64,000 nt of DNA from Demequina sediminicola (GTDB lineage: Bacteria > Actinomycetota > Actinomycetes > Actinomycetales > Demequinaceae), in contig NZ_BBRB01000002.1 of assembly GCF_000975055.1 (NCBI RefSeq), forward strand, positions 124,001 through 188,000. The letters are read 5' to 3'. Made by a program: the position numbers and the translations under genes. Below the pieces are notes generated by a model. The model was not told where the DNA came from. It worked only from the letters and a program-made list of their open reading frames with translations, and searched no databases. Of this stretch, positions 35,355 through 44,809 are shown one piece after another (positions within the stretch are counted from its first letter, which is position 1; each line of letters begins with the position of its first letter).

Positions 35355-36428
35355 ATGGCGAACACCGTGTGGTGGGGAACGTACCCAGAAGCTGGGCTGG
35401 GGTCCCCGACAGGTACGGGCGAAGGCGTCTGGCGCCAAAGTGCCAGCGATGCTTCACGTGCATTGGAACTTCCTGCGCCGTCCTTCATGGCCGGGCATCC
35501 CTCGCTGTCACTGCTCTATGTGACATCTGAAGAGGACGCCTCTCAGTTGCACGTGGTTGACGTCAGTGATGAGTCTGCGCCCAGCGTTGCTGCCTCCGTC
35601 CCTACTGGGGGTTCGGGAGCCTGTCACGTCCTCATCTCACCGGACGCGCGCACCTTGTACATCAGCCACTACGGTTCCGGCGATCTGAGCGTGATCCAGC
35701 TCGATGAGAACGGAATGCCCGTTGCTGAGGCTGCGGCACAAGTACTGGGGCACGCCGGTTCGGGACCTCGCACTGATCGTCAGGATGCTCCACATGCGCA
35801 TTCGGCTGGCTTTGGCCCTGGAGGGCACCACGTGCTCGTCGCGGATCTCGGCACCGATGAGTTGCGTCGCTACGCGGTGCGGGCTGATGGACTCCTTGAC
35901 GATCACGGCATTGCCGCGACCCTGCCGGCAGGCTCCGGACCGCGGCACTTCGTCGTCGGTGACGGACGCGGTGGAAGTGATCTTCTCTATGTCGCGTGTG
36001 AACTGAGCGGCACCATCGTGACGTTGCGATGGGATGCACATGCTGGTGAGGCCTATGCCATTGCCGAGCAGCCGGTCACGACCGTTTCCCCCAGGAGCGC
36101 CGACGACAACTACCCCTCGCACATTGTCCTGCACGACGGTGTGCTCTTCACCGGTGTCCGGGGTGCGGACGTCATCGCTTTGCACGACCTCTCGCCTGAA
36201 GGGCAACTGAACTATCGGACCTCGATAGACGCAGGGCACTGGCCTCGACACTTCGCCATCATCGCCCAGCGGCTTCACGTTGGAGCCGAACGCGGACATG
36301 AGGTGCGTACCTACGACATGGACGATGTGCTCGCATTGCCTCCCGAGAACGAGGTCGGGTACGTGGCCCACGTAGCCCACGCATCGGCCGCCATGCCCAG
36401 CCCGGCCTTCGCGATCGCGCTTCCCTGA
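35355..36428 (+). CDS. Lactonase family protein (6-phosphogluconolactonase-like)
   Basis: 357 residues from ATG 35355, with AGGAGA eight bases upstream. The seven-bladed propeller of the YbhE/Pgl family is seen as repeated blade motifs: PSFMAGHPSLSLLYVTSE, GGSGACHVLISPDARTLYISHYGSGDLSVIQLDENG, DAPHAHSAGFGPGGHHVLVADLGTDELRRY and SGPRHFVVG. It may hydrolyse 6-phosphogluconolactone in the pentose phosphate pathway, but the family is broad. It stands alone between lsr2 and gpmA. Confidence 0.85.
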   Translation: MANTVWWGTYPEAGLGSPTGTGEGVWRQSASDASRALELPAPSFMAGHPSLSLLYVTSEEDASQLHVVDVSDESAPSVAASVPTGGSGACHVLISPDARTLYISHYGSGDLSVIQLDENGMPVAEAAAQVLGHAGSGPRTDRQDAPHAHSAGFGPGGHHVLVADLGTDELRRYAVRADGLLDDHGIAATLPAGSGPRHFVVGDGRGGSDLLYVACELSGTIVTLRWDAHAGEAYAIAEQPVTTVSPRSADDNYPSHIVLHDGVLFTGVRGADVIALHDLSPEGQLNYRTSIDAGHWPRHFAIIAQRLHVGAERGHEVRTYDMDDVLALPPENEVGYVAHVAHASAAMPSPAFAIALP

Positions 36429-36505
36429 CCACGTTCGGCACACCGGCATCGGCCGTGGCCTCGACAGCGGCCAAAAGTCCCACCGGCAACCCCGTGCAAC
36501 GGCGA

Positions 36506-36511
36506 TAGGCT
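36506..36511 (+). promoter_or_regulatory. Leaderless-type -10 box of gpmA
   Basis: TAGGCT, then 6 nt, then the gpmA ATG; no Shine-Dalgarno sequence. Confidence 0.55.
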
Positions 36512-36517
36512 AGAGCC

Positions 36518-37261
36518 ATGACCTACACACTGATCCTGCTCCGCCACGGCGAGAGCGAGTGGAACGCAAAGAACCTGTTCACCGGCTGGGTGGACGTCGA
36601 ACTCAACGAGAAGGGCTGGGGCGAAGCAGTCCGCGGCGGCGAGCTGCTGAAGGCCGAGGGCGTGCTGCCCGACGTCCTGCACACGTCCCTCCTGCGCCGC
36701 GCCATCATGACCGCCAACCTGGCGCTCGATGCTGCGGACCGTCACTGGATTCCTGTGAAGCGTGACTGGCGCCTCAACGAGCGTCACTACGGTGATCTCC
36801 AGGGCAAGAACAAGGCTGAGACCCTCGAGCAGTTTGGCGAAGAGCAGTTCATGACGTGGCGCCGCTCTTACGACGTGCCGCCGCCCGTGATCTCGGACAG
36901 CAACGAGTACGGTCAGGCTGGGGACCCTCGCTACGACGGTGTCGACACCCCCAAGACCGAATGCCTTAAGGACGTCCTTGAGCGCGCACTCCCTTACTGG
37001 GAGGGCGAGATTGTGCCTGACCTGAAGGCAGGCAAGACTGTGATGGTTGCCGCACACGGCAACTCGCTGCGCGCCATCATCAAGCACCTCGATGGCATCG
37101 CCGATGACGCCATCGTGGGCGTGAACGTGCCCACCGGCATCCCCCTCGTGTACGAACTGGACGAGGAAACCCTCAAGCCAGTCAAGGCCGGAGGCACCTA
37201 CCTCGACGCTGACGCTGCTGCTGCCGCGATTCAGGCTGTCGCGAACCAGGGCAAGAAGTAG
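36518..37261 (+). CDS. gpmA: 2,3-bisphosphoglycerate-dependent phosphoglycerate mutase
   Basis: 247 residues. The phosphohistidine motif [10 protein letters not shown] (His10), [16 protein letters not shown], the dPGM-specific insert [12 protein letters not shown] and [17 protein letters not shown] mark a full-length cofactor-dependent enzyme. It interconverts 3- and 2-phosphoglycerate. A strong hairpin follows. Confidence 0.97.
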   Translation: MTYTLILLRHGESEWNAKNLFTGWVDVELNEKGWGEAVRGGELLKAEGVLPDVLHTSLLRRAIMTANLALDAADRHWIPVKRDWRLNERHYGDLQGKNKAETLEQFGEEQFMTWRRSYDVPPPVISDSNEYGQAGDPRYDGVDTPKTECLKDVLERALPYWEGEIVPDLKAGKTVMVAAHGNSLRAIIKHLDGIADDAIVGVNVPTGIPLVYELDEETLKPVKAGGTYLDADAAAAAIQAVANQGKK

Positions 37262-37280
37262 GGCCGAGCGCTCGTGAGAT

Positions 37281-37323
37281 AGCAAAGGCGCCCATCTCCT
37301 GTGTGGAGATGGGCGCCTTTGCT
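37281..37323. terminator. Bidirectional hairpin terminator
   Basis: A 19-bp perfect stem (AGCAAAGGCGCCCATCTCC and its complement) with a 5-nt TGTGT loop lies between the convergent gpmA and phoU genes. Confidence 0.88.
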
Positions 37324-37346
37324 ATGCGGCCGATGCCGGTTTGAGT

Positions 37347-38006
37347 TTAGAAACGGGCTCGCGATCCGGTGTGGTCGCCGGTCACTAAGTACACAATCTG
37401 GCGCGAGACAGCTACGGCGTGGTCGCCGAAACGCTCGAAGAAGCGCGCAAGAAGCGCGATGTCGAGGGTCTCCTGTACGGAACCGGCATAGCCAGACTCC
37501 AGAAGCGTTTGGTACGACTTCGCGTGAAGCTGATCGAGTTCATCGTCGTCGGACACGATGCCTGCGGCCGTGTTGAGGTCGCGGCTCTCAAGAAGGCCCA
37601 CGGTTTCGTTGGCGGCACGTTTGGCGGCCTCGGTCATCCCACGAATGATCTCGATGTGCCCGTCAGGGATGGCGCTCTCGGGGTAGGCGCGGCGTGCGGC
37701 CTCGGCGATGTGCTGGGCAAGGTCACCCATGCGCTCGAGCGACGCGGAAATGCGCAACGACGAGATGATCGTGCGCAGGTCAAGGCCCACGGGCTGCTGC
37801 TGGGCGATGAGGAGCACGCAGCGCTCGTCGACGGTGGCTTCGAGCTCATCGAGCTTGACGTCGTCGGCAATGACTTTTTGGGCCAACTCGATGTTCTGTT
37901 CGAGCAGGGCTTCCGAGGCGCGGGTAATCGCTGACTCGACGTGGCGGCTCATGGTGATCAGATCGTCGGCCAATTCCGACATCTCTGCAGTGAAAAGCGT
38001 ACGCAT
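37347..38006 (-). CDS. phoU: Phosphate-signalling protein PhoU
   Basis: 219 residues from ATG 38006 (AAGGAGAG upstream); longer in-frame readings run into the divergent kinase promoter. Two three-helix repeats show the PhoU metal-cluster motifs: DVKLDELEATVDERC, SASLERMGDLAQHIAEAARR, and in the second half DDELDQLHAKSYQTLLES and ARFFERFGDHAVAVSRQIVYLVTG. It links the Pst transporter to the SenX3 kinase and represses the pathway when phosphate is plentiful. It is divergent from senX3 with a PHO box in the gap. Confidence 0.95.
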   Translation of the reverse strand: MRTLFTAEMSELADDLITMSRHVESAITRASEALLEQNIELAQKVIADDVKLDELEATVDERCVLLIAQQQPVGLDLRTIISSLRISASLERMGDLAQHIAEAARRAYPESAIPDGHIEIIRGMTEAAKRAANETVGLLESRDLNTAAGIVSDDDELDQLHAKSYQTLLESGYAGSVQETLDIALLARFFERFGDHAVAVSRQIVYLVTGDHTGSRARF

Positions 38007-38090
38007 GACTCTCCTTAGGCGGTATGCATCATTCCTAGTGTGGCACCGCTCGCGGGCCAGCACTAAAGAAAGCCCTTGCGAACCAGTAAA

Positions 38091-38123
38091 CATCGTGTGA
38101 CCAACGGGAAACATTGGGTGAAC
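38091..38123 (-). promoter_or_regulatory. PHO box between phoU and senX3
   Basis: On the minus strand three consecutive 11-bp units read GTTCACCCAAT, GTTTCCCGTTG and GTCACACGATG, the arrangement of actinobacterial PhoP/RegX3 boxes. It ends 15 bp before the senX3 -10 box (38139-38144), where an activator would touch the -35 region. Confidence 0.7.
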
Positions 38124-38138
38124 TTGCCGTGGCCTCGC

Positions 38139-38144
38139 TACTGT
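38139..38144 (+). promoter_or_regulatory. Leaderless-type -10 box of senX3
   Basis: TACTGT, then 6 nt, then the senX3 ATG at 38151. Confidence 0.55.
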
Positions 38145-38150
38145 GACCAC

Positions 38151-39275
38151 ATGACCCTCGAGATGTGGCTTGCCGCAGCCATCGGTGTCGTGGTGGGTGC
38201 AGCCGGCATGGCGCTGGTGGTAGCACTCATGAAACGACGCGCCAGTGACGAAGGCGGCAACACGACGATTCCTCACCGCACGCGAGAGGTCCTGTCTGCC
38301 TTGCAGTCCGGGAGCATCGTGGTGCGCCGTGACCGTCGCGCCGCGTTCTCAAATCACACCGCATCCGCCCTCGGTGTGACCCGACCGGACGGTGCGCTCC
38401 ACCCCGGGGTGGCGGACCTCGCTGAAGTGGCGTGGGCCGCAGAACAGGTGGTTGAGGACGAGGTCGAGGTTAGCCGGGGAGTGCTGGGAGCGTCGTCTAT
38501 CGTTCACGTCCGCGTTACTCCGCTCAGCAATGATCTGGCGCTCGCGATTGCGAATGACAACACTGAAATGCGCGCCGCGGAGCAAACTCGCCGTGAGTTC
38601 GCCGTGAACGTGTCTCACGAACTCAAGACCCCCGTGGGTGCGCTGTCGCTCTTGGCTGAGGCGATCGAAGGCAACGCCGACGACACGGAAATGGTCGAGG
38701 ACTTCGCGAAGAAGATCCGTCGAGAAGCACGCAGGCTCACCAAGCTCATCCAGGAGATTATTGAGATTTCCCGGATTCAGGGCGGCGAATCGGTGATTGA
38801 CCACGAGGTGGTGCCGCTGGCGGAGGTCGTCGAAGAAGTCGTCGAAGCCGCTCAAGTGTCCGCTGAGGCTCGTGACGTGACGGTGGTGGCAGACGTCTCG
38901 GCTTCTCCCACCGTGATGGGTGACCACGACCTCTTGGTGATGGCGCTGCGCAACCTCGTTGACAACGCCATCAACTATTCGGATCGCGGATCACACGTCA
39001 CCGTGACACTCGCGCGAGATGCCGATACCGATGTCGCAGTTCTGAAAGTCATCGACGCGGGCATCGGAATCTCAACGGAGAACCAGGAGCGCATCTTCGA
39101 GCGGTTCTTCCGTGCAGATCCCGCACGGTCGCGCGAGACCGGTGGTACGGGGCTCGGCCTGTCGATCGTCAAGCACGTTGTCCTGCAGCACTCGGGAGTC
39201 GTAGAGGTGTGGTCAAAGCCCACCGTCGGCTCCACCTTTACTGTTCGTCTCACCATCCACCAGGAGGAGCAATGA
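38151..39275 (+). CDS. senX3: Phosphate-responsive sensor histidine kinase
   Basis: 374 residues from ATG 38151. One N-terminal membrane helix (WLAAAIGVVVGAAGMALVVALM) is followed by a PAS-like region. The kinase core has the H-box FAVNVSHELKTPVGAL, N-box LRNLVDNAINYSDRG and G-boxes DAGIGIS and GTGLGLSIVKH. It phosphorylates RegX3 when phosphate is low. Its stop overlaps the regX3 ATG by 4 bp. Confidence 0.94.
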   Translation: MTLEMWLAAAIGVVVGAAGMALVVALMKRRASDEGGNTTIPHRTREVLSALQSGSIVVRRDRRAAFSNHTASALGVTRPDGALHPGVADLAEVAWAAEQVVEDEVEVSRGVLGASSIVHVRVTPLSNDLALAIANDNTEMRAAEQTRREFAVNVSHELKTPVGALSLLAEAIEGNADDTEMVEDFAKKIRREARRLTKLIQEIIEISRIQGGESVIDHEVVPLAEVVEEVVEAAQVSAEARDVTVVADVSASPTVMGDHDLLVMALRNLVDNAINYSDRGSHVTVTLARDADTDVAVLKVIDAGIGISTENQERIFERFFRADPARSRETGGTGLGLSIVKHVVLQHSGVVEVWSKPTVGSTFTVRLTIHQEEQ

Positions 39276-39967
39276 CGGAGGCGAGAATTCTCGTCGTTGA
39301 AGACGAGGAGTCGTATCGCGACTCCCTGAAGTACTTGCTGCGACGTGAGGGCTTTGACGTCCTACTCGCGGAGGACGGCCAACAAGGCCTCGACGCATTC
39401 GTGCGCGACGGAGCGGATGTGGTGCTCCTTGACCTCATGCTTCCGCGCATGTCCGGCACCGAGGTGTTCCGTGAGATCCGTGAGCGTTCAAACGTGCCGA
39501 TCATCATGGTGACGGCCAAGGACGACCAGGTGGACAAGATCATTGGCCTTGAACTTGGAGCCGACGACTATGTCACCAAGCCCTATAGCGCTCGTGAACT
39601 CGTGGCGCGCGTACGCTCGGTCCTGCGTCGCCACGGTGCGGCGTCCACCGACATCCCCGATGAACCCGAGCGTCTGACTGTGTCCGGCATCACCATGGAT
39701 CCCGAGCGACTGTCGGTGACCCGTGGGGACGATGTGCAGAACCTGCCCCCCAAGGAGTTCGCACTGCTGTACCTGCTGGCGCAGAACTCCGGCCGTGTGC
39801 TTCCTCGCCAGGTCATCATCGACCGCGTCTGGGGTGCCGACTACTTTGGCGACACCAAGACCCTCGATGTTCACATCAAGCGTCTGCGTGGACGAATCGA
39901 AGAGGACCCTTCGCAGCCGATGCTGATCCAGACGGTACGGGGAGTGGGCTACACCTTCGAAGATTAG
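39272..39967 (+). CDS. regX3: Phosphate-responsive response regulator (OmpR/PhoB family)
   Basis: 231 residues from ATG 39272. The receiver domain has the acidic pair in VVEDEESY, the phosphoacceptor in VVLLDLMLPRMSG, VTAKDD and the KPYSARELVARVR switch. The winged-helix output domain carries LPPKEFALLYLLAQNSGRVLPRQVIIDRVWG and KRLRGRIEEDPSQPMLIQTVRGVGYTF. It should bind the PHO boxes near senX3/phoU and pstS. Confidence 0.95.
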   Translation: MTEARILVVEDEESYRDSLKYLLRREGFDVLLAEDGQQGLDAFVRDGADVVLLDLMLPRMSGTEVFREIRERSNVPIIMVTAKDDQVDKIIGLELGADDYVTKPYSARELVARVRSVLRRHGAASTDIPDEPERLTVSGITMDPERLSVTRGDDVQNLPPKEFALLYLLAQNSGRVLPRQVIIDRVWGADYFGDTKTLDVHIKRLRGRIEEDPSQPMLIQTVRGVGYTFED

Positions 39968-39998
39968 ACGCTCGAATCGACAGGTAGCCCCCGCGCCT

Positions 39999-40031
39999 GT
40001 TTACCTAATGTTCACCTGAAGTTCAGTTTGG
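39999..40031 (+). promoter_or_regulatory. PHO box upstream of pstS
   Basis: Three consecutive 11-bp units, GTTTACCTAAT, GTTCACCTGAA and GTTCAGTTTGG, match the GTTCACC-N4 direct-repeat pattern of PhoP/RegX3 boxes. A TACCTT -10-like box follows 14 bp later at 40046-40051. Confidence 0.8.
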
Positions 40032-40128
40032 CGACAGTATCGCGTTACCTTGGATTCCTACCTTGGTATAGCCCGGCAACGCGTTGGGCCCTACACAGCC
40101 GCACCGACACCTGGGGACTGATTCTGTG

Positions 40129-41235
40129 ATGATTAAGATTCGCGCGGGGGCGACCGCCGCCGCTGCGACGGTCGCGGTCTTGCTCGCGGCTTGTACGCCC
40201 ACGAATGAGGCCGCGTTGGAAGCCTCACAGGTGACCTCAGATCTCGCAGGCAACCTGCAAGGCGCGGGTTCGTCGGCGCAGGAAGCTGGCATGGACGCTT
40301 GGCGGGCCGCGTTCCAGAGCAACAACCCCGACGTGAACGTGGGGTACGACCCCGTCGGATCGGGTGGCGGTATTGAACAGTTCCTCTCGGGCGCTGTTCC
40401 GTTCGCCGGTTCCGATGGACTGCTCAGCGACCATGAGTACGAGATCGCAGCGGAACAATGCGCTGGTGACGGTGGTGCCTACCACCTCCCGATGTACATT
40501 TCCCCTGTCGCCGTGATCTTCAACATCCCTGGGATCGCGTCGCTGAATATGGACGCCGCCACCATCGCGCGGATCTTCAACGGCGACATCTCGTCCTGGG
40601 ACGACCCAGATATTGCCGCGCAGAACGAAGGCGTCGAGCTTCCCGCGCAGACCATCACGGTCGTTCCACGCTCGGACAGCTCGGGCACTACCGAGAACTT
40701 CACGGACTACCTCGAGCAGGCTGCCGGTGATGCCTGGCCGTACGAGGCGTCTAAGGAGTTCCCCGCGACCGACGCTCAGCGTGTAGGCGGCGACGGCACC
40801 TCCGCGCAGATCGACCAGATTCGCTCCAGCGAGTACTCGGTGGGCTATGCCGACGCGTCACGTTCGGGTGGGCTTGGAACTGCCGCGCTCAAGGTCGGCG
40901 ACGAGTACGTCCCGTTCTCGCCTGAGGCCGCAGCGAACATCGTGGCTGCCTCTCCCGTCATGGACAACGCGAACGGTGAGAACGACCTTGCCTACGCCAT
41001 CGACCGCACCACAACCGACTCATCGGCCTACCCTCTGACGCTCGTGAGCTATCACATCGTGTGTGCCGAGTATGAGAACCCGAACGAACGTGAACTCCTG
41101 ACTGAGTTCGAAAAGTTCGTGGCATCGGAAGAGGGCCAAGATGTCTCGGCTGCGGCTGCAGGCTCGGCCCCACTGACCGCCGAACTATCCGACCGCATCA
41201 TCGCTATCCTCGACGAGATTGCGGCGACGGAGTGA
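40129..41235 (+). CDS. pstS: Phosphate ABC transporter substrate-binding lipoprotein
   Basis: 368 residues from ATG 40129. The lipoprotein signal (ATVAVLLAAC, lipidated Cys22) is followed by the PstS fold: LQGAGSSAQEAGMDAWRAAFQ, YDPVGSGGGIEQFLSGAVPFAGSDG, and PRSDSSGTTENFTDYL with the Ser/Thr cluster that binds phosphate. It captures phosphate outside the cell for PstCAB. The PHO box upstream implies induction by phosphate limitation. Confidence 0.96.
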   Translation: MIKIRAGATAAAATVAVLLAACTPTNEAALEASQVTSDLAGNLQGAGSSAQEAGMDAWRAAFQSNNPDVNVGYDPVGSGGGIEQFLSGAVPFAGSDGLLSDHEYEIAAEQCAGDGGAYHLPMYISPVAVIFNIPGIASLNMDAATIARIFNGDISSWDDPDIAAQNEGVELPAQTITVVPRSDSSGTTENFTDYLEQAAGDAWPYEASKEFPATDAQRVGGDGTSAQIDQIRSSEYSVGYADASRSGGLGTAALKVGDEYVPFSPEAAANIVAASPVMDNANGENDLAYAIDRTTTDSSAYPLTLVSYHIVCAEYENPNERELLTEFEKFVASEEGQDVSAAAAGSAPLTAELSDRIIAILDEIAATE

Positions 41236-41323
41236 CGCTCACCCCGCGCCCAGCGCCGTCTACTGCCGTTAAGGTGGGCGCAGTCGCTAGTCCAGTGATC
41301 ACAGACCCAAGGGAGACCTGACC

Positions 41324-42325
41324 GTGACCACGACCCCGTCGTCCACTGACTCTCAGTCGGCAGGAAACGACTACGGCACGCACCCCGGCGCACGCGCAAA
41401 CGGCATCTTCAAGGGCCTGTCCACCGGTGCGGGTGTCCTCATCCTCGTCACGCTCGCCGCGGTCGCCACATTCCTCTTGGTCGAGGCCTGGCCCGCATTC
41501 GTGTCCTCGTCGGAAGACTTGGGCCAAGAGGTGTCCTTCATCAAGCCCGAGGACGGCCAGTCGCTGATGGAGACCATCGGCTTCCTGGTGTACGGCACGG
41601 TGCTGATGTCGGTCATTGCGTTGGTCATTGCTACGCCGATTTCCATTGGAATCGCGCTCTTTATCTCGCACTATGCCCCACGCCGCCTCGCACAGACACT
41701 CGGCTACCTGATCGATCTGTTGGCGGCGGTGCCTTCGGTGGTCTATGGCCTGTGGGGTGTGGCCGTCCTGGTGCCATTCCTCAACCCGTTCTACCAATTC
41801 TTGGCGGACTACCTCGGCTTCATCCCGCTGTTTGCAGCGCCGGAATCCGGTGAGATTTTCACTGGCCGAGTCGCCATGTCGGCCGGAATTGTGCTCGCCA
41901 TCATGATCCTCCCGATCATCACCGCTATCACCCGCGAAGTGTTCCTACAGACCCCCGTATTGCACGAAGAGGCCGCGCTCGCGATGGGTGCCACGCGTTG
42001 GGAAATGATCCGGATGGCCGTGTTCCCCTTCGCTCGCTCCGGCATGGTCGGAGCCACGATGCTTGGCCTGGGTCGCGCACTTGGCGAGACCATGGCGGTG
42101 TTGATGATCATCAGCCCTGGACTCACCCTCTCGCCATACATTCTTCAGCCCAACCAGCACAACACCGTGGCCGGCTACATCGCGCTGCAATTCCCTGAGG
42201 CGAACGCGATGGGCGTGTCCTCGCTGGTGGCCATGGGCCTTGCGTTGTTCGTGATCACGCTGCTTGTCAATATGCTCGCGCGGTGGGTTGTCTCGCGCCG
42301 GAGCGAATACTCGGGAGCGAACTGA
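41324..42325 (+). CDS. pstC: Phosphate ABC transporter permease PstC
   Basis: 333 residues, GTG start with GGGAGA upstream. It has six or so membrane helices and the permease EAA-loop region (EEAALAMGATRWEMIRMAVFPFARSGMVGATMLGLGRALGETMAV). It forms half of the membrane channel. Its TGA shares one base with the pstA ATG. Confidence 0.95.
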   Translation: MTTTPSSTDSQSAGNDYGTHPGARANGIFKGLSTGAGVLILVTLAAVATFLLVEAWPAFVSSSEDLGQEVSFIKPEDGQSLMETIGFLVYGTVLMSVIALVIATPISIGIALFISHYAPRRLAQTLGYLIDLLAAVPSVVYGLWGVAVLVPFLNPFYQFLADYLGFIPLFAAPESGEIFTGRVAMSAGIVLAIMILPIITAITREVFLQTPVLHEEAALAMGATRWEMIRMAVFPFARSGMVGATMLGLGRALGETMAVLMIISPGLTLSPYILQPNQHNTVAGYIALQFPEANAMGVSSLVAMGLALFVITLLVNMLARWVVSRRSEYSGAN

Positions 42326-43281
42326 TGGCTACCACTTCGACGACCCCATTCGGGGAGATCTCCGCGTCGCGTCGGGCCAAAGATCGGGTCATGACCGCCG
42401 CGATGTACATCGCGTTCGTGCTCGCGATGATCCCTTTGGTGTGGCTACTGCTGACCGTTGTCGTGAACGGCATCGACCGGTTCCTGATCTCGGACACGTA
42501 CCCGGACAGCGGCTTCAATTTCGAATTCCTGAACCAGTCCATGCGCGGCATTTACGGCGCTGAAGCTCCTTTTGGCGGCATCGCGCACGCGATGGTGGGC
42601 TCGCTCATGATGACGCTTGCCGCCACCGTCATCTCGGTCCCGGTGGGCCTGCTCACTGCGGTCTACCTTGTGGAGTACGGGCACGGCCCAGTCAAGAAGG
42701 GCATCCGCTTCTTTGTTGATGTGATGACGGGCATCCCCTCGATCGTCGCGGGCTTGTTCGCCTATTCACTGTTCGCAGTGATCATGGGGCCAGGCACCAA
42801 ATTGGGCATCGTGGGTGCTGTGGCGCTCTCAATCCTGATGATTCCTGTGGTGGTCCGCTCCAGCGAGGAAATGCTGCAGTTGGTCCCCAACGAACTGCGC
42901 GAGGCGTCCTACGCCCTTGGTGTGCCCAAGTGGCTCACCATTACCAAGGTCGTGCTACGCACCTCCATCGCTGGAATCACGACGGGTATCACGCTTGCAA
43001 TTGCTCGCGTGATCGGCGAGACCGCGCCACTGCTCGTGGCAGTGGGCGTCGCGGATTCCATGAATTGGAACCTCTTTGACGGCCGCATGATGTCGCTGCC
43101 CGTCTACATCATTACCGAGTACGAAAAGGGCGAGCTCCCGTGCACCACGGATACCTGTGTTGCTGACATCGCGGAGTACCGAGCGTGGGCCGCCGCGCTC
43201 GTCCTGATTGTGATCGTGATGGGCCTCAATCTTGTGGCCCGACTTGTTGCCAGATATTTCTCCCCGAAGAGCGGCCGCTAG
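42325..43281 (+). CDS. pstA: Phosphate ABC transporter permease PstA
   Basis: 318 residues from ATG 42325, coupled to pstC. It has membrane helices with the permease motif [51 protein letters not shown] and [15 protein letters not shown]. It is the second half of the phosphate channel. Confidence 0.95.
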   Translation: MATTSTTPFGEISASRRAKDRVMTAAMYIAFVLAMIPLVWLLLTVVVNGIDRFLISDTYPDSGFNFEFLNQSMRGIYGAEAPFGGIAHAMVGSLMMTLAATVISVPVGLLTAVYLVEYGHGPVKKGIRFFVDVMTGIPSIVAGLFAYSLFAVIMGPGTKLGIVGAVALSILMIPVVVRSSEEMLQLVPNELREASYALGVPKWLTITKVVLRTSIAGITTGITLAIARVIGETAPLLVAVGVADSMNWNLFDGRMMSLPVYIITEYEKGELPCTTDTCVADIAEYRAWAAALVLIVIVMGLNLVARLVARYFSPKSGR

Positions 43282-43304
43282 CCGCGCCAGATCGGAGCCA
43301 TGCA

Positions 43305-44084
43305 GTGTCAAAGCGCATTGACATCAACAACCTGAATGTCTACTACAGCCAGTTCCTGGCTGTTGAGGACGTCTCGCTGTCGATCGAGCCCAAGGCCGTC
43401 ACCGCCTTCATCGGTCCATCCGGTTGTGGCAAGTCGACGTTCCTTCGCACCCTTAACCGGATGCATGAGGTCATCCCCGGCGGACGGGTTGAGGGCGAGG
43501 TCCTCATTGACGGCGTCGACCTCTACGGCAAGGACGTCGACCCTGTCACCGTGCGCCGTCACGTCGGGATGGTCTTCCAGCGCCCCAACCCGTTCCCGAC
43601 GATGTCGATTGCGGAGAACGTGTTGGCGGGCTATCGCTTGAACAACAAGCGCGTGTCCAACTCTGATGCGGAGGACCTCGTGGAGTCCTCGCTGCGTGGA
43701 GCGAATCTGTGGGACGAGGTCAAGGATCGCCTCAACAAGCCTGGCTCCTCGCTCTCTGGTGGCCAGCAGCAGCGTCTGTGCATTGCGCGTGCGATCGCGA
43801 TTAAGCCGGACGTCTTGCTGATGGACGAGCCGTGCTCGGCGCTCGACCCGATCTCGACGTTGGCTATTGAGGACCTCATTACGGACCTCAAGGACCAGTA
43901 CACGATCGTCATCGTGACGCACAACATGCAACAGGCCGCGCGCGTGTCCGACACCACCGCGTTCTTCAACATCGCCGGCACCGGAAAGCCCGGAAAGCTC
44001 ATCGAAATGAATGACACCACGACGATGTTTTCAACGCCGTCGGAAAAGGCCACCGAGGACTACATCTCGGGCCGTTTTGGTTGA
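43305..44084 (+). CDS. pstB: Phosphate ABC transporter ATP-binding protein
   Basis: 259 residues from GTG 43305. Walker [11 protein letters not shown]-loop [19 protein letters not shown], signature [14 protein letters not shown], Walker [14 protein letters not shown] and the switch His in VTHNMQQA are all present. It drives phosphate import with PstSCA. A long hairpin terminates the operon after it. Confidence 0.97.
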   Translation: MSKRIDINNLNVYYSQFLAVEDVSLSIEPKAVTAFIGPSGCGKSTFLRTLNRMHEVIPGGRVEGEVLIDGVDLYGKDVDPVTVRRHVGMVFQRPNPFPTMSIAENVLAGYRLNNKRVSNSDAEDLVESSLRGANLWDEVKDRLNKPGSSLSGGQQQRLCIARAIAIKPDVLLMDEPCSALDPISTLAIEDLITDLKDQYTIVIVTHNMQQAARVSDTTAFFNIAGTGKPGKLIEMNDTTTMFSTPSEKATEDYISGRFG

Positions 44085-44104
44085 TCGCTAGGCGGCGTCT
44101 GCCG

Positions 44105-44153
44105 CACACACGAAAGGGCTCCCAGCGTGATGCTGGGAGCCCTTTCGTGTGTG
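44105..44153. terminator. Bidirectional hairpin terminator
   Basis: A 22-bp perfect stem with a 5-nt loop (arms 44105-44126 and 44132-44153) lies between pstB and the convergent lipoprotein gene. Confidence 0.88.
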
Positions 44154-44181
44154 ATGGCCGTAGCCATCGCACGGTGCGGTG

Positions 44182-44652
44182 CTAGCCGATTTCGGCGACG
44201 ATGTCGGTGTACTCCGGCAGGGTGCCGTCGAGCACTGGCGCGGAGACCGCATAGGTCTTGCTGCCGGTTTCCTGGAACAGCACGTCAACGACGAGACCTG
44301 GCTGGACGGTCGAGGTTCCGGAGACTTCGACGTCGCCGTCTTCGGGGCCGAGCTTGATGCTTTCGCCAGCGTCAATCGCTACGGGCGTGGCAGTGGTGCC
44401 GTCAAAGGTGATGGTGAACTCCACGTCCTCGTCGGAGTCGTTCACGATGGTGCCGATCAGTGTGGCGGGGGAGTCGACTGCTTCGGTCAACACAATGAGG
44501 TTGAGTGCGGAGACGTCTTCCACGAACAACTGCGAGCCGTCGGAGGCCGAGTAGTTCTGTTGTGTCGTGATGGGGTTGACGTAGGAGCATCCGGTGAGTG
44601 CGGCTGCGGCGAGTGCTGCGGCGGCAATACTGGCGGGGACGGTGCGCTTCAC
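44182..44652 (-). CDS. Putative lipoprotein of unknown function
   Basis: 156 residues from GTG 44652 (GAAAGG upstream). The signal ends in a lipobox (AAAALTGCS), with Cys at about residue 22. The mature part is beta-rich (LNLIVLTEAVDSPATLIGTIVNDSDEDVEFTITF, VDVLFQETGSKTYAVSAPVLDGTLPEY), resembling small copper-chaperone-like or Ig-like lipoproteins. I do not recognise a metal-binding motif. It is convergent with pstB and divergent from carD. Confidence 0.72.
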   Translation of the reverse strand: MKRTVPASIAAAALAAAALTGCSYVNPITTQQNYSASDGSQLFVEDVSALNLIVLTEAVDSPATLIGTIVNDSDEDVEFTITFDGTTATPVAIDAGESIKLGPEDGDVEVSGTSTVQPGLVVDVLFQETGSKTYAVSAPVLDGTLPEYTDIVAEIG

Positions 44653-44775
44653 TGCGTGAAAACCTTTCGCGGGAACATGGTTAAACCCAAGGATACTGGT
44701 CACGCGTAGCATTGCGGAACGGCGCGTCGTTACCGGCGAAAAAGAAGACCCCTGTTAGTGCAACGCTCCCGGTGG

Positions 44776-44781
44776 TAGAAT
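44776..44781 (+). promoter_or_regulatory. -10-like box of carD
   Basis: TAGAAT lies 28 nt before the carD ATG, which also has an SD-like GAAGGGG. This is a leadered promoter, unlike the leaderless ones elsewhere in the window. Confidence 0.45.
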
Positions 44782-44809
44782 CGTTGCGACACGAAGGGGC
44801 ACACCTCAC

